From NCBI GenBank assembly GCA_963965975.1, contig OZ014424.1, positions 2,294,001-2,358,000 of the forward strand: 64,000 nt of DNA, written 5' to 3'. The position numbers and the translations under genes are program-made. A model generated the notes under the pieces. That model was not told the origin of the DNA. It saw nothing but the letters and a program-made list of their open reading frames with translations, and ran no database searches. This stretch comes from Xestospongia bergquistia. Taxonomy: Eukaryota; Porifera; Demospongiae; Haplosclerida; Petrosiidae. This document shows, in pieces, positions 23,652 through 34,733 of the stretch (its first letter is position 1; every line of letters begins with the position of its first letter).

Positions 23652-24582
23652 TGTGCCTCATCATCATTTGAAAAGGATAACTCAACCAATTTATGGCATA
23701 GAAGACTTGGTCATCTAGGGAAACAGCAAATGAGAGAAGTAGCTTCTAAAGAGCTCGTGAGAGGAATGACCATTTCGAAGAATGATGAGCTATCATTTTG
23801 TGAATCATGCATTGAAGGCAAACTGCATAGAAAACCGTTTGAGTGTGTTGGAGGAATTTGCTCCACCAGAAAGTTACAATGCGTTCACAGTAACGTGTGT
23901 GGACAAATGCTCACTGAGTCCTTAGGTCAAAAGAGATATTTCGTGTTGTTCATTGATGACTATTCGAGATGTTGTCAAGTCTATTTTATGAGACACAAAT
24001 CCGAAATTTTACATAAGTTTAAAGAGTTTGAAGTTCTTGCTACAAATGAAAGTGGATTGAGTATCAGTACACTTCATACAGACAATAGAGGGAAGTAAGT
24101 TTCTAAAGAATTTGAAGAATTTCTTAAGTCTAAAGGTATCAGACATGAGCTCACTGTCCCATATTCCCCTGCACAGAATGGAGTAGCTGAAAGACAAAAT
24201 CACACTTTGATAGAGTCAGCAAGAACCATGATTAGATTTGCAAGGTTACCTGATAGCTATTGGGGTGAAGCTGTGGCTACAGCAGCTTACATTAGAAACA
24301 GAGTTCCCACCAGTGCATTTAAAGAAAGGGTATCACCTTATGAGAAAATGGTACCAAAGGAGACCAGACCTAAGTCATCTGAGGGTGTTTGGTTATGTGG
24401 CTTATGCCTACATTCCAGATTGTCATAGAAACAAATTAGACAAAAAGGCTAAGAAGTTTAGATTTGTTGGTTATAGCCTCAACTCCAAAGGTTATAGGTT
24501 GATGAATGAGAAAACCATCAAAGTTGTGATAAGCAGAGATGTGGTCTTCAATGAAAATGATTTTTGGGTAAACAAAACCTAA
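23652..24582 (+). pseudogene. copia B-1 integrase relic
   Basis: LWHRRLGHLGKQQ and CESCIEGKLHRKPF give the HHCC zinc region. The first catalytic position reads VHSNVCGQM, Asn where family members have Asp. The next reads TLHTDNRGK followed by a stop near 24096. The Glu position is in GVAERQNHTLIESAR. A one-base shift near 24345 disrupts YEKWYQRRPDLSHLRVFG, and the frame ends with a stop at 24580. Confidence 0.85.
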
Positions 24583-26270
24583 GCAGAGACAATCATCCCA
24601 ACTGTGGTGAATGTTCAAGTAGACTCTGATGAGAATGACACTCAACCTAATAGGCCAGTGGGAGAGATACGTCGGTCGATTATGCAGAGACATCCTCCAG
24701 TTAGGTTTGGAACGGATGAATATGTCGAAGCTGCAATAATGAATGAAGTGGTAATACCTGAAAGTATAGAAGAAGTGTTTGCCTCTGAAAATTGGAGTGC
24801 AGCAGTTAATGCAGAATATGAATCCCTAATGGAGAATGATACTTGGGAACTGGTCAATCTACCAGAAGGTCGAAAGCCAATAGAATGTAAATGGATTTTT
24901 AAACTTAAGAGAGGAAGTGATGGTGACAAAAGAGATATAAAGCTCGTTTGGTGGCAAAGGGATTTACTCAAACGTATGAAATTGATTATGAAGAAACCTT
25001 TGCACCAGTGGTATGTTATTCCTCGATTCGAACCCTTTTGGCATATGCTATACAGAATGATATGCTATTACACCAATGGATGTTGTGACAGCATTTCTCA
25101 ATGGAACACTTGAAGAAGATATATAGATGCAAAAACCGGCAGGATATGTCCAACCAGGAAAAGAAAAGATGGTTGCAAGTTAAAGAAATCCTTGTATGGA
25201 CTAAAACAATCTCCCAGGTGTTGGAACGAGGAATTCCAAGAACATATGAAATCAGCTAACTTTAAGCAGAGTTCTGCAGATCCATGCATCTTTACTAAGA
25301 CAGAAGAATCTGGAGAGATTGTAATAGTGGCTGTATATGTAGATGATCTGATAATTGCTGCTAAGACACATGAGAAGATGAACGAAGTAAAGAGAAATCT
25401 AACATCAAGATTCAAAATGAAAGACTTAGGAAAATTGCATCACTGTCTTGGGATAACAGTTGAGTATGATGAGAGCAGGAGGTGCTTGTGGTTACATCAG
25501 AAGTCATATATCTCAGCAATGTTAGAAAAGTTTGGATTGTCACAAGCTATGACGGTATCAACACCTGTTAATCTTAATGAGAAACTCAGAAAGGATGATG
25601 GAACTAGCAAATAGGTAGATCCTACACTGTACCAGTCTATGGTTGGAAGTCTCTTGTATGCAGCTATAACCACTTATCCCAACATATCACAAGCAGTGGG
25701 AGCAGTGTCAAAGTATTGCTCAAATCCAAGTGAAGTTCACCTAACAGCGGTAAAGAGGATCTTAAGATACTTAAAGAAGACCATTAACTTTAGGACTGAA
25801 ATATGAGAAATTAGAAAGTAGTACTCTAGTAGGATACTCAGACGCAGATTGGGCGGGTGACCTCAATGATTGTGACTCTACAAGTGGTAATCTATTTTCA
25901 CTTGCTGGATGACCAGTAAGCTGGCTCAGTAAGAAGCAATCTACAGTGGCCTTATCAACTGCGGAGGCAGAATACATGTCATTAAGTGGTGTCACACAAG
26001 AAGCTGTTTGGTTAAGTACTGCTTAGTGATTTCAAATTTTGTCAAGAAGAACCAACAGTTATAAAAGAAGATAATCAAGGGACAATTGGAATAGCAAGAA
26101 ACCCAGTTTCCCATTCTTGTACCAAACACATCGACATCAAATATCATTATGTACAAAAAACAGTTCTGGATGGACACATTACATTAGAATATTGTTCGAC
26201 TGAGCAAATGATTGTCGACTTGGTCACAAAGCCACTTCCTCATGATTGATTTGAAACATTACGAAATTTA
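24583..26270 (+). pseudogene. copia B-1 reverse transcriptase and RNase H relic
   Basis: The RT start ESLMENDTWELVNLPEGRKP is followed by a shift near 24935 and further breaks around 25080-25190. The frame 25192-25614 has YGLKQSPRCWN and the catalytic VAVYVDDLIIAA near 25340, with a stop at 25612. RNase H keeps GYSDADWAGD and STAEAEYMSLSG, with further breaks near 25795, 25910 and 26015. Confidence 0.86.
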
Positions 26271-26323
26271 ATGGGACTAGAATCGTTACCAACCACTATT
26301 CAAACTGATAAATCAAGTGGGAG

Positions 26324-26547
26324 TGTTGGAGAAGAGTGATTTACAAGTATAAATGTGTTAACCACTTATGTAAACATAGTTATGTAATACTTCCTGTGAC
26401 ATGTACTATATAAATTAAATGATTTTTGTATTGTTATATATATCTATTGATCAATCTCTGTCTTGCTGACTTGCTATTTCTGATTATACTTATCGTTGTT
26501 ATGTTATACTCTCTCATAATCAATTCGTTGCTTAAACTCTGCTAACA
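26324..26547 (+). repeat. copia B-1 3' LTR
   Basis: 224 bp, TGTTGGAGAA to GCTAACA. One difference from 56858-57081 seen by eye. Confidence 0.9.
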
Positions 26548-27189
26548 GCAGCTACAGCCGACATGGAAAAGCGACGATTGTTTTACCACAAAAAGACATA
26601 GATAGTAGGTATATTTTCCTGTAAACTAAAATTCATGGCTTGTACAGTTTAAGAGCAGCAACTCTCCAAAAATCGTCCGAATATTTATTACTCACTCTAT
26701 ATATATATAAATCGTTGGAGCCATAATTTCATAATAGTCACTGACAACAAGAATAGAGCTAACTGAAGATGTATTAATGCATTATATGGCAATAAATGTT
26801 AGCTTCACTCAAAGACTTGTAAGATGTAGAACAATCATTTCAGTAATATATTTCAGTGATTTTATATCAATGCAATGTCATACATACTGCTACATTGATA
26901 CACCTAGCTCCTCCATGATATATTATGTACTTGTCATGTATAAATTATAGCACACAGTATTAGTCAACTGTACAAACCAGGCCATTATTAAAGACTCGTC
27001 CAAACGTTTACCAGCTTCTTTTAATTACTTGATCATGTGATCCACCCTTCTGTGGATGGATGATAATAGGGCTGTGGTGTGTAACAGTCTGTGGACACTA
27101 TACGTAGTGACACATCAATTCTTGAAATCGTAATCGTTCATTTGGTAATGTATTATTCCTGTCAACTTACGATAAATCATAACAAAATT
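26548..27189. other. Upstream region of cysteine-rich gene copy 1
   Basis: Matches 57082-57723 without a difference that I can see, and 27981-28564 at about 95%. It contains CTCTATATATATATAAATCG near 26696. This may be a promoter, but I cannot place a transcription start. Confidence 0.45.
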
Positions 27190-27980
27190 TTGAAGAGTCT
27201 TTTTTTGGTTTTAGTAGCAGTAAGTATTGGCATCAGTACTGCTGTAAGCAATAACGATTTTGATGCCTTTAAAAGATGTGCTGCACTAATATATCAACAT
27301 GAGTGCACTCTAGATGATAACATATTTACAGCTCAGCTGAACGTTGCAGTGCAATAATACTAATCAGGCAAGGTTTCATGCAAATTACTGCTCAAGGAAT
27401 GAAGACAGTACTTACTGTAAAGTGGCAGAAGCTTATCAGACAGACCTTTACAAAATTAAATTTATTGATTGTAAGGACACTATTGATTCTTCTGCTGAAT
27501 GTTCTACCACATGTCGTAATGCTCTGAAAACTTTTCTTAATAACCTTGGTTGTTGTATTAACGCCATCTATAACTTCACTGGTAGTAGCTATGAGTACCT
27601 TCGTGAAGGAATTACTTACTACCTTTGGTCAAGTTGGCGTGGAACCAATAACCAGTACATGCACAGCCATGCTTCCTTTCACTTTTCCAACTAATCAACA
27701 ACAATCCTGCAGTTATGGTCAAGAGCTGACACGTCAACTTGACTTGTTATGTTCTCCCTCTAATCTTCATATATTATTAGGTAGAACAGATGGCTGTGAA
27801 AGTTTCATGCAGTTTGTAATGGGTGTGTGTAGCCTGGATGCAAATGGTACCTTCTGTTTGGCTACAAACAGCAGGGCTGCAGACTATACTAGCTTTATAA
27901 TGCCATTACTCATCAGTAATTGAACAGGTAACACGCAGTCTTGTTCCCCTGTATGCAAAGGTTTAATTGAAGGGTTTAGA
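27190..27980 (+). pseudogene. Cysteine-rich secreted protein, broken copy 1
   Basis: Aligned with the intact gene at 28565, this copy has TTG in place of the ATG start. It lacks five bases near 27350 (frameshift), lacks two bases near 27635 (frameshift) and has TGA in place of a Cys codon at 27921. The similarity ends abruptly at 27980, where the upstream region of the second gene begins. The same defects occur in the copy at 57724, so they arose before the segment was duplicated. The open frame from 27091 only uses an upstream ATG by chance. Confidence 0.8.
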
Positions 27981-28564
27981 CTAAAGGTTCATAGCTTATA
28001 CAGTTTAAGAGCAGCAACTGTCCAGAAATTGGTTTGTCCGAATATTGATTACTCACTCTATATATATATAAATCGTTGGAGCCATGATTTCATAATAGTC
28101 ACTCACAACAAGAATACTGCTAACTGCAGATGTATTAATGCATTATATGGCAATAAATGTTAGATTCAGTCAAAGACTAGTAAGATGTGCAACAATCATT
28201 TCAGTAATATATTTCAGTGATTTTATATCAATGCAATGTCATACATACTACTACATTGATACACCTAGCTCCTCCATGATATATTATGTACTTGTCATGT
28301 ACAAATTATAGCGCACAGTATTAGTCAACTGTACAAACCAGGCCATTATTAAAGACTCGTCCAAAGGTTTACCAGCTTCTTTTAATTACTTGATCATGTG
28401 ATCCACCCTTGTGTGGATGGATGATAAAAGGGCTGTGGTGTGTAACAGTCTGACAACACAATATATAGTGACACAACAAATCTTGAAATCGTAATCGTTC
28501 AGATGGTAACGTATTATTCCTGTCGACTTACAATAAATCATAACCAAATTGTTTTAAAAGAAAT
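27981..28564. other. Upstream region of the intact cysteine-rich gene
   Basis: About 95% like 26640-27189. It keeps the CTCTATATATATATAAATCG block (about 28055), and AATATATAG (28458-28466) lies about 100 bases before the ATG as a possible TATA-like element. Not proved. Confidence 0.4.
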
Positions 28565-29500
28565 ATGAAGAGTATTTTTTTGGTTTTAGTAGCAGTAAGT
28601 ATTGGCATCAGTACTGCTGTAAGCAATATCAATTTTGATGCCTTTAAAAGATGTGCTGCACTAATATATCAACGTGAGTACGCTCTAGATGATAACATAT
28701 TTACAGCTCAGCTGAACATTGCAGTGAAGTGCAATAATACTAATCAGGCAAGGTTTCATGCAAATTACTGCTCAAGGAATGAAAACAGTACTTACTGTAA
28801 AGTGGCAGAAGCTTATCAGACAGACCTTTACAAAATTAAATTTATTGATTGTAAGGACACTATTGATTCTTCTGCTGAATGTTCTACCACATGTCGTAAT
28901 GCTCTGAAAACTTTTCGTAATAACCTTGGTTGTTGTATTAACACCATCAATAACTTCACTGGTAGTAGCTATGAGTACCTTCGTGAAGGACTTACTTACT
29001 ACCTTTGGTCAAGTTGTGGCGTGGAACCAATAACCGGTACATGCACAGGCTTGCTTCCTTTCACTCTTCCAACTAATCCACAACAAACCTGCAGTTATGG
29101 TCAAGAGCTGACACGTCAACTTGACTTGTTATGTTCTCCTTCTAATCTTCATACTTTATTAGGTAGAACAGATGGATGTGAAAGTTTCATGCAGTTTGTA
29201 ATGGGTGTGTGTAGCCTGGATGCAAATGGTAACTTCTGTTTGGCTACAAACAGCAGAGCTGCAGACTATACTAGCTTTATAATGCCATTGCTCATCAGTA
29301 ATTGTACTTTTACTGTAGCTACTGCACAAAATTACACTACATTGTCATTATTTGCAGACCAGAGTCTTTTTAATACGTGTAATGTAGAGGCCCCTCCACT
29401 TACTTGTGAGCTGCCTATAGCTAGCGGAAGTCTTTTACTCAAAGCCTTTATATATATGCTTCTTCTACTTCTGGTAGTCTACATTATGGACCTATTTTAA
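28565..29500 (+). CDS. Secreted cysteine-rich protein, probably membrane or GPI anchored
   Basis: 311 residues in one open frame. Residues 1-20 are a clear signal peptide (MKSIFLVLVAVSIGISTAVS). The body is rich in Cys and N-glycosylation sites. Spaced Cys occur in CSTTCRNALKTF followed by LGCCINTINN, CSYGQELTRQLDLLC and CESFMQFVMGVC. The last 20 or so residues are strongly hydrophobic after a small-residue stretch (ASGS), and the chain ends a few residues later, which suits a GPI signal or a C-terminal membrane anchor. I do not recognise the family. A related copy (58500-58560) retains an extra segment with CSPVCKGLIEGF and CGCYLNALYN, a second version of the CxxTCR...GCC module, which is deleted here. 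It is the only intact host-type gene in the window. Confidence 0.8.
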   Translation: MKSIFLVLVAVSIGISTAVSNINFDAFKRCAALIYQREYALDDNIFTAQLNIAVKCNNTNQARFHANYCSRNENSTYCKVAEAYQTDLYKIKFIDCKDTIDSSAECSTTCRNALKTFRNNLGCCINTINNFTGSSYEYLREGLTYYLWSSCGVEPITGTCTGLLPFTLPTNPQQTCSYGQELTRQLDLLCSPSNLHTLLGRTDGCESFMQFVMGVCSLDANGNFCLATNSRAADYTSFIMPLLISNCTFTVATAQNYTTLSLFADQSLFNTCNVEAPPLTCELPIASGSLLLKAFIYMLLLLLVVYIMDLF

Positions 29501-29754
29501 TTAAAACTAAATGTGCATGTATGATATTTAAAATACATTTATCTTTGCCTTTTTTTCTTTATATATGGGTGTGTTATTACTATACATGCTGTGTTTATGT
29601 TCATTATAGTTTCTTTATGTATTATCATTCATTTCCTGTTTGACTATCATTTATACTAATTATCATTTTCTTAATTAATTGATCTCGTATAATTGGAAAC
29701 ACCACCTTTGAAAAGTTAGTTTTTGTTGAATGTCAATTTTTGTGTTTTGTTCAA
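29501..29754. other. 3' flank of the cysteine-rich gene
   Basis: AT-rich. ATTAAA overlapping the stop at 29500 is a possible polyadenylation signal. Aligns with 58749-58975 at about 95%. Confidence 0.4.
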
Positions 29755-31240
29755 TCCGGGAGAGAACTCAACATATATAGTCCACCGAACCGGATTCTAG
29801 CAAGAACATCGATAGTTTCATGGTTCCCTGTCAAAACTCAGCTATCTCGGTCATATTCATCCTTTCGTACTCGACCACATGCTCTCTTAGCACCTCCATT
29901 TTGATTCCCATTTTTACCTCGTTGATAAAGAAAGAATGGCTCAAGATCCTACTACACTTAGGAAGAGACGAGGTGTCGTTCGTGCGTCGATAATTCGACT
30001 TTTCACTTGTCTGAAGGATTTGGAGAGCAAAGCTGATCAGCCCGCCGCCCTTAATCTCACGCGACAGATGTCGCAAAAACTGGAGAGTCTAGACTCCGAC
30101 TTTAAGCTTCATCACTATGCACTCATCGACGACACTGAAAGTATGCTCAAAGAGCAGGACATTCTAGATGGAGATGATGACGAGATGGCCACATTGTCCA
30201 CTTGTATTAAGCGGCTGATTGTAGTCTGTGACTCCTCCTCCAAATTTGGTCCTCGTAAGATAGCTTCCCGAAGGTTAGTTTGCCTTGGAAGAAATTTATT
30301 TACAGTAAACGAAAGAATTGGCTCCTTGTCTGCAGGGCCTGATGATGTTTGTCTTCTTCGTCAATATGAAGAGCAACTTCGTGATCTGAAGGTTGAATTG
30401 GGAGACCTCTGTAGCATTCTTTTGTCTCTTGGTATAGAGTAATCGGATCAGCTCTATACCTCGCAAACACAACTTGATAAAGAGCTGTTTAAATGCTCTC
30501 TTAAAATCAAGAGGTTGTTATTCCCGTCTGGTCAAGCCCTTGACTCGACTCTACCCTCATTCGATAGCAAGGGAGTTAAGTTGCCCAAATTGGACATACC
30601 TAAGTTTGATGGAAACATCATAAACTGGAGGACCTTTGGGAGCAATTCTCTATTTCAATTCATAGCCGATCTGGTTTGTCTGATGCAGAGAAACTGGTGT
30701 ATCTCCGACATTCGCTTAAGGATGGTACAGCAAAGGGTGTTGTTGAAGGTCTGTCTCAATCTGGTGATTGCTATTCTGAAGCCATTGAAAGCCTGAAGGC
30801 ATGCTATGATCGCCTACGGCTCATCCACCAGACCCATGTTCATATGAACCTTGAGGCCACTCCTCTCAGAGATGGAACTGGAAAAGAGTTCCGCCAACTC
30901 TATGATGTCATTCATCAACATCTCCAAGCTCTCAAAGCAATGGAGTATCAGCCATCTGGTTCCGTTATCACATCCGTGCTTGAGCTAATACCATGTTTGA
31001 GTGGCAAAAGTACAGTCAAGACTCGGTCGATGTGCCTCACTACCAAAGGCTCCTTGAGTTATGTGCCCAAGGTCATTCAGTGAAGAAGGGTTTTAATGCT
31101 GGAAAGTCAATAACCTTGTTTACAGCCAGTACTGTGAATTCTACAAGCCACAACTGTGTCATTTGTAAGTCTTACAAACACTCTCTATGTGAATGTCTGC
31201 AATTCAAGTTACTACCTCACGATGAGATGGTCTCGACATT
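29755..31240 (+). pseudogene. gag: BEL/Pao gag fragment, copy B
   Basis: GTCCACCGAACCGGATTC near 29780 matches the BEL primer-binding region. ORF 29936-30442 (168 residues) is a gag N-terminus with RLFTCLKDLESKADQP and SDFKLHHYALIDDTESMLKEQDILDG. The DUF1759 part follows at 30515-30796 (KLPKLDIPKFDGNIINW), continues in another frame at 30676-31083 (LVYLRHSLKDGTAKGVVEGL) and then another at 30993 (MFEWQKYSQDSVDVP). The zinc motif is CVICKSYKHSLCEC. The frame is then cut in the middle of LPHDEMVSTL and joined to ankyrin sequence. It is a family distinct from the complete BEL at 15982. Confidence 0.82.
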
Positions 31241-31440
31241 GATGTTAACATTCAGAACCAAAATGGATGGACTGCCTTAATGAAAGTTTGTGAAAATGAT
31301 GATACCCATGTTGTTAAGCTGCTGCTCAAAGGGCGTGCAAATATTAATATTTGGAACAATGATGGATGGACTGCTTCTAATCATAGCTCGTCCAAGTGGT
31401 CATAGAATGGTTGTTGTACAACTTCTCAAAAGGACATTGT
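31235..31440 (+). pseudogene. Ankyrin-repeat remnant fused to BEL gag, copy B
   Basis: In a second frame the bases after the junction read DVNIQNQNGWTALMKVCEND and VVKLLLKGRANINI, one and a half ankyrin repeats matching those at 5155-5300. The junction is identical in copy C. Confidence 0.78.
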
Positions 31441-32127
31441 AAAATCAGAACTGTGGACTGCATTGACTGGAATGGACTATAATTTTATTATGTAAAAAAT
31501 GGAATCATTGTGTTAGTTATTATGAAATCAATACATTTGTAATACATAAATAAAAAATACACTGTCACCATTTAAATGTCAAAAGATTAACTTCAGTACT
31601 AGAAGTAGACTTTGCTTTATATCACTGGTAATTTGTAGACAACTGGGACAGAAGTTTGCCTTGCTTTTTGAATACTGGAAGGGGTAAGGTGATAGCAACA
31701 GATGGTTTTACTCCTTGGGACCACAAGAATGTCTGTAGGATAAAAAAGGATCACATTTCAACTAGCACAATAGTCAAATTAGATGGAGGATGAGGGATTA
31801 TGTCTTATTTCTCTGACATATTTCAATATTTCCCTGAGTGAGTTTTAAATAGAAGGGGTTAACAAAGAATGGAACTTTAGGTAAATGAAATATTAAGGAT
31901 TAATCTTTACACCACTTGAGCTACCAATACACAACACATGATACATAGTAACAACAATCGCTCATAAGCTAGTTGTAGATGGATTGATTATATTGTATTC
32001 CGAATAAATGTTGTGTTGACTTATGGGTTGGTTTGCTTCTTTCATGTTTTGGTCATCACCCTTTTTCCTTCTACCATTATATTGGCCATCCTTTACCTCT
32101 GCTGTTATGTATAGTATGGAAAGTTGC
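31441..32127. other. Duplicon copy B, non-coding
   Basis: Aligns with 5340-6086 and 60745-61449. No open frame of interest. Confidence 0.6.
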
Positions 32128-32264
32128 AAGCCCAGTGGGACAGTCTGAGATCATTACTTTTGATCCATACTCCCTAAACACTAAACATCAAACATTAAAG
32201 TATGTAACCCAAGGTTAAACTGTCCCACTGGGGAATGCAGAGATCAGACTGTCCCACTGGGCTT
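32128..32264. mobile_element. Short MITE with inverted ends, copy B
   Basis: 137 bp. Left end AAGCCCAGTGGGACAGTCTG, right end the inverse, CAGACTGTCCCACTGGGCTT. This copy is not interrupted and shows the empty gypsy-2 site. Confidence 0.7.
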
Positions 32265-32814
32265 CCATAATAGATTAGTGTCAGACAGTCAGCAACTGCT
32301 AACACGTGGCTGTAAAACAACTACTTCCTGTTTGAGCAAGTTGTGGTGTCTCATGTAGAACATAAAGCCATCTTTGTCCTTTTCCCCTGATAATTGCCTT
32401 TGGGTGTGATAAGAGATCTTTAGCTTTCTTCCACATAGCATATAGTATAGAAGTAATTCCTGATGCAAGAAAGAGGTTGATGAATTTCAGGTTGCTCTCA
32501 ATGGCATTCGATCCTCCTTCTGAAGTAGTTTGTTTAGAGGTCAGGAGGCGTCTTTATGAATCTACCTTTTTTAGCAGAGAGTTGATGGATATTTGACTCT
32601 AATATTGCAAGAGAACTGGACATCTGTCCTAGACCAGCTGATTCTCTTACATGAGACACATCATGTTATAGTCGTTATTCACCTTATGATCAAGATCTAG
32701 GAGTGAAACTTTATTGTGTGCTTGCATCTTAAGACCTCTGATGCCATATATTTTATAAATTTCCTAACCGTTGCCATCTTCATTTGTGCTATTAAGTTAT
32801 CATTCCCATATTGG
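32265..32814. other. Duplicon copy B with conserved 65-codon open frame
   Basis: Open frame 32396-32588 reads AFGCDKRSLAFFHIAYSIEV and on to LEVRRRLYES. It is preserved in copies A and C. No ATG of its own near the start, so perhaps an exon remnant. Confidence 0.4.
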
Positions 32815-33215
32815 TGGAAATGGCAATAGGTTACACTGTAACTGGTAAAGCCACACCCACACCTCAAGCTTTCATAGCCACACCTATTAACTAATTGGGT
32901 CTAACTTATTTTAAGCAGATCATATATTTTAATTAATGCCCCAGGTAAGTGCAGAATGTAAGCCTAACTACAAGTACCATACCCACCTATCAAGCTTCAG
33001 TAACAACACATACTTAGATTTTGGGTGAGTTTTATTTTGACCACACCTCATATTTTAATTAATGCCCTTGATCAGCCCGGTATGTATGCAAGTACCACAC
33101 ACACTCATCCAGTTTTTCTAGCCACACCTACTAACCCATTTTGAGTCTGGCTTATTTTGACCACACCTCATATTTTAATTAATGCTCTAGGCCAGTCCAG
33201 AACAGCCTTCGGATA
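32815..33215 (+). repeat. Dispersed CCACACC-rich repeat, about three tandem units
   Basis: Units of about 110-130 bp, each ending with ACACCTCATATTTTAATTAA or a close variant (near 32925, 33045 and 33165). Also at 22295-22526 and 62935-63340, and inverted at 47595-47775. Confidence 0.72.
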
Positions 33216-33344
33216 TATGGTGCTGAAAATGAGAGAAATGACTATTTCCTTGTGACTTCCTTAGCCTTCTCTCTTGATGATATACTGACCCTTGTCCCTT
33301 GTTCTAGAAGATATAACTACATATTACTTTAATTACAAGTACAC

Positions 33345-34146
33345 ACTACCTAATTTATGATTGTTGAATGTACCACTCTCAAATGATATACTGCTAATGA
33401 TTACATTTTGAGACCTTATGTAAAGTACGAGTGAACTTACACTCTCAATGTAGAGATAATTGAGTGTCTTCACTCTCTGACCCCTAACATAAAGATCTGT
33501 AAACTTGAGAAAAGAAGAAAAACAATATGAAATACTATATAATCAAAAATGTAAAATAAAACATACATTATTGTTACCTCAAACTTACAACCAAAACCTA
33601 CATCCTGGATTACAATGATAATATATAAAAGTAATAAAATGCCATTAAATAACACAATGTGTATAATGAAAAATGTAAGACGTGATAATATGCCATAAAT
33701 TCACAACACAATAATATACAATACTAACTCACACACTCAGATGTCGAGATGAACAACAAGTGTCTTGAGAGAGCAACCTAAAGGTCTGCAGAAAAAATTG
33801 AGAGAAAAGCAAAAATGAAATAGTATATAATCAAAATTCTAAACAAAGCATACATTAATGTTACCTCAACTTACTACCACATCTAGATCCTGGACTCTAA
33901 CAACACTGTATAAATAAAACAAAATTAGAATTAATGACGTGCCATAAGTCAATGTAATTTACATTACAGACTTACATCTTGAGATGTAGAGATGAATAAG
34001 TGTCTTGATGTCCTGTAGTCCAAGGTAGCTATGTAGGTGAAAGAAAAATAATGAGTACTTATGTAATATAGACTAACATTACATTACAATATATTGACGG
34101 TATATCATTTGAGAGTGGTACATTCAACAGTCGTACATTTGGCAGT
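33345..34146 (-). mobile_element. Iteron-ended element with exon-like units on the minus strand
   Basis: The left end carries four 15-bp iterons beginning ACTACC, ATTGTT, ACTCTC and ACTGCT (33345-33404). The right end carries three in inverse orientation (34102-34146), the last reading CGTACATTTGGCAGT. 33363-33390 is a perfect 28-bp inverse of 34101-34128. Inside, the minus strand shows exon-like pieces ending in GTAAGT or GTGAGT (near 33436, 33725 and 33975), each containing a GA-AGACACT...CATCTC-like core similar to the large array's exon. Short pieces near 33600 and 33870 also have CAG before and GTAAGT after. A second copy starts at 63465 and runs off the window. Confidence 0.6.
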
Positions 34147-34550
34147 ATCACAACATAACATTACTAAAGTACTATTCCACAGTAATATTAACAAATAAGA
34201 AACTTACAAGTTATAAAAAGTTTAACCTGTATATGCGTGTGTGTAACTTAAAAGATAAAGAAATACAATTTTATATCATACGTTGTTATTATAATTTTAC
34301 TAACAGCATAAACTATATGTACCTCAAAGTATCATTACACCAGCATAACAAAATGTCAAAATTGTTTCACCAATATGTAATATGCCACAAGTGTACAAAT
34401 TTTGAGGGTTTAAATTTTCATGTTTTTTGAATTTTGCTTTATTATTTAAATTTCTTGGGTATTAACTTTCGTGTTTAGTTGGTGTGAAGTATTAATAATA
34501 GGTGTGGTATCAGACACGTGTTGTCAACACAAGCGGGATTTTCGCATAGT
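34147..34550. other. Intergenic, no gene seen
   Basis: AT-rich. No supported coding or RNA gene. Confidence 0.35.
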
Positions 34551-34733
34551 ATGGCTAGCTATTCCTATGAATCCATGGTGAAAGGGTACCATATATACAA
34601 GAAAATCTGGGAGGCAGTTGACGGAGACATACGTCAGTGTAAAAGAGAAAGAAGTAACCAGCACGATCTCTTTGCAGTAGCCATTATTTACACGCTGTTA
34701 TTGAGATCATGCGATTATGCGTGGGTGGAATAA
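34551..34733 (+). pseudogene. Short coding fragment of an uncharacterised domain
   Basis: From the second Met of the ORF 34518-34733 the protein reads MASYSYESMVKGYHIYKKIW with EAVDGDIRQCKRERSNQHD and LFAVAI. I recall similar GYHIY...W...C.RE..N..D.FAVAV patterns in uncharacterised sponge and cnidarian proteins, but cannot name the family. The expected continuation after FAVAI is absent, so this looks like an isolated exon or a fragment. Confidence 0.35.

Larger units (their letters stand above)
22727..26547 (+). mobile_element. Truncated Ty1/copia element, copia B copy 1
   Basis: Begins inside gag right after the gap and runs to a 224-bp 3' LTR (26324-26547). It matches 53268-57081. The right flank after the LTR is the same in both copies, so these are one insertion that was duplicated with its surroundings and not two insertions. 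It is related to copia A (same gag, integrase and RT wording) but is a separate family with a different LTR. Confidence 0.88.

Noticed and set aside
27091..27357. A separate 88-residue protein starting upstream of the broken cysteine-rich gene
   Set aside because: The start is a chance ATG in the upstream region. The aligned intact gene starts later, and this copy has lost that ATG.
33470..33655. Minus-strand 61-residue hydrophobic ORF (also at 63592)
   Set aside because: It spans an AT-rich intron-like part of the iteron-ended element, and the Tyr/Ile/Phe-rich composition is what AT-rich DNA gives by chance.
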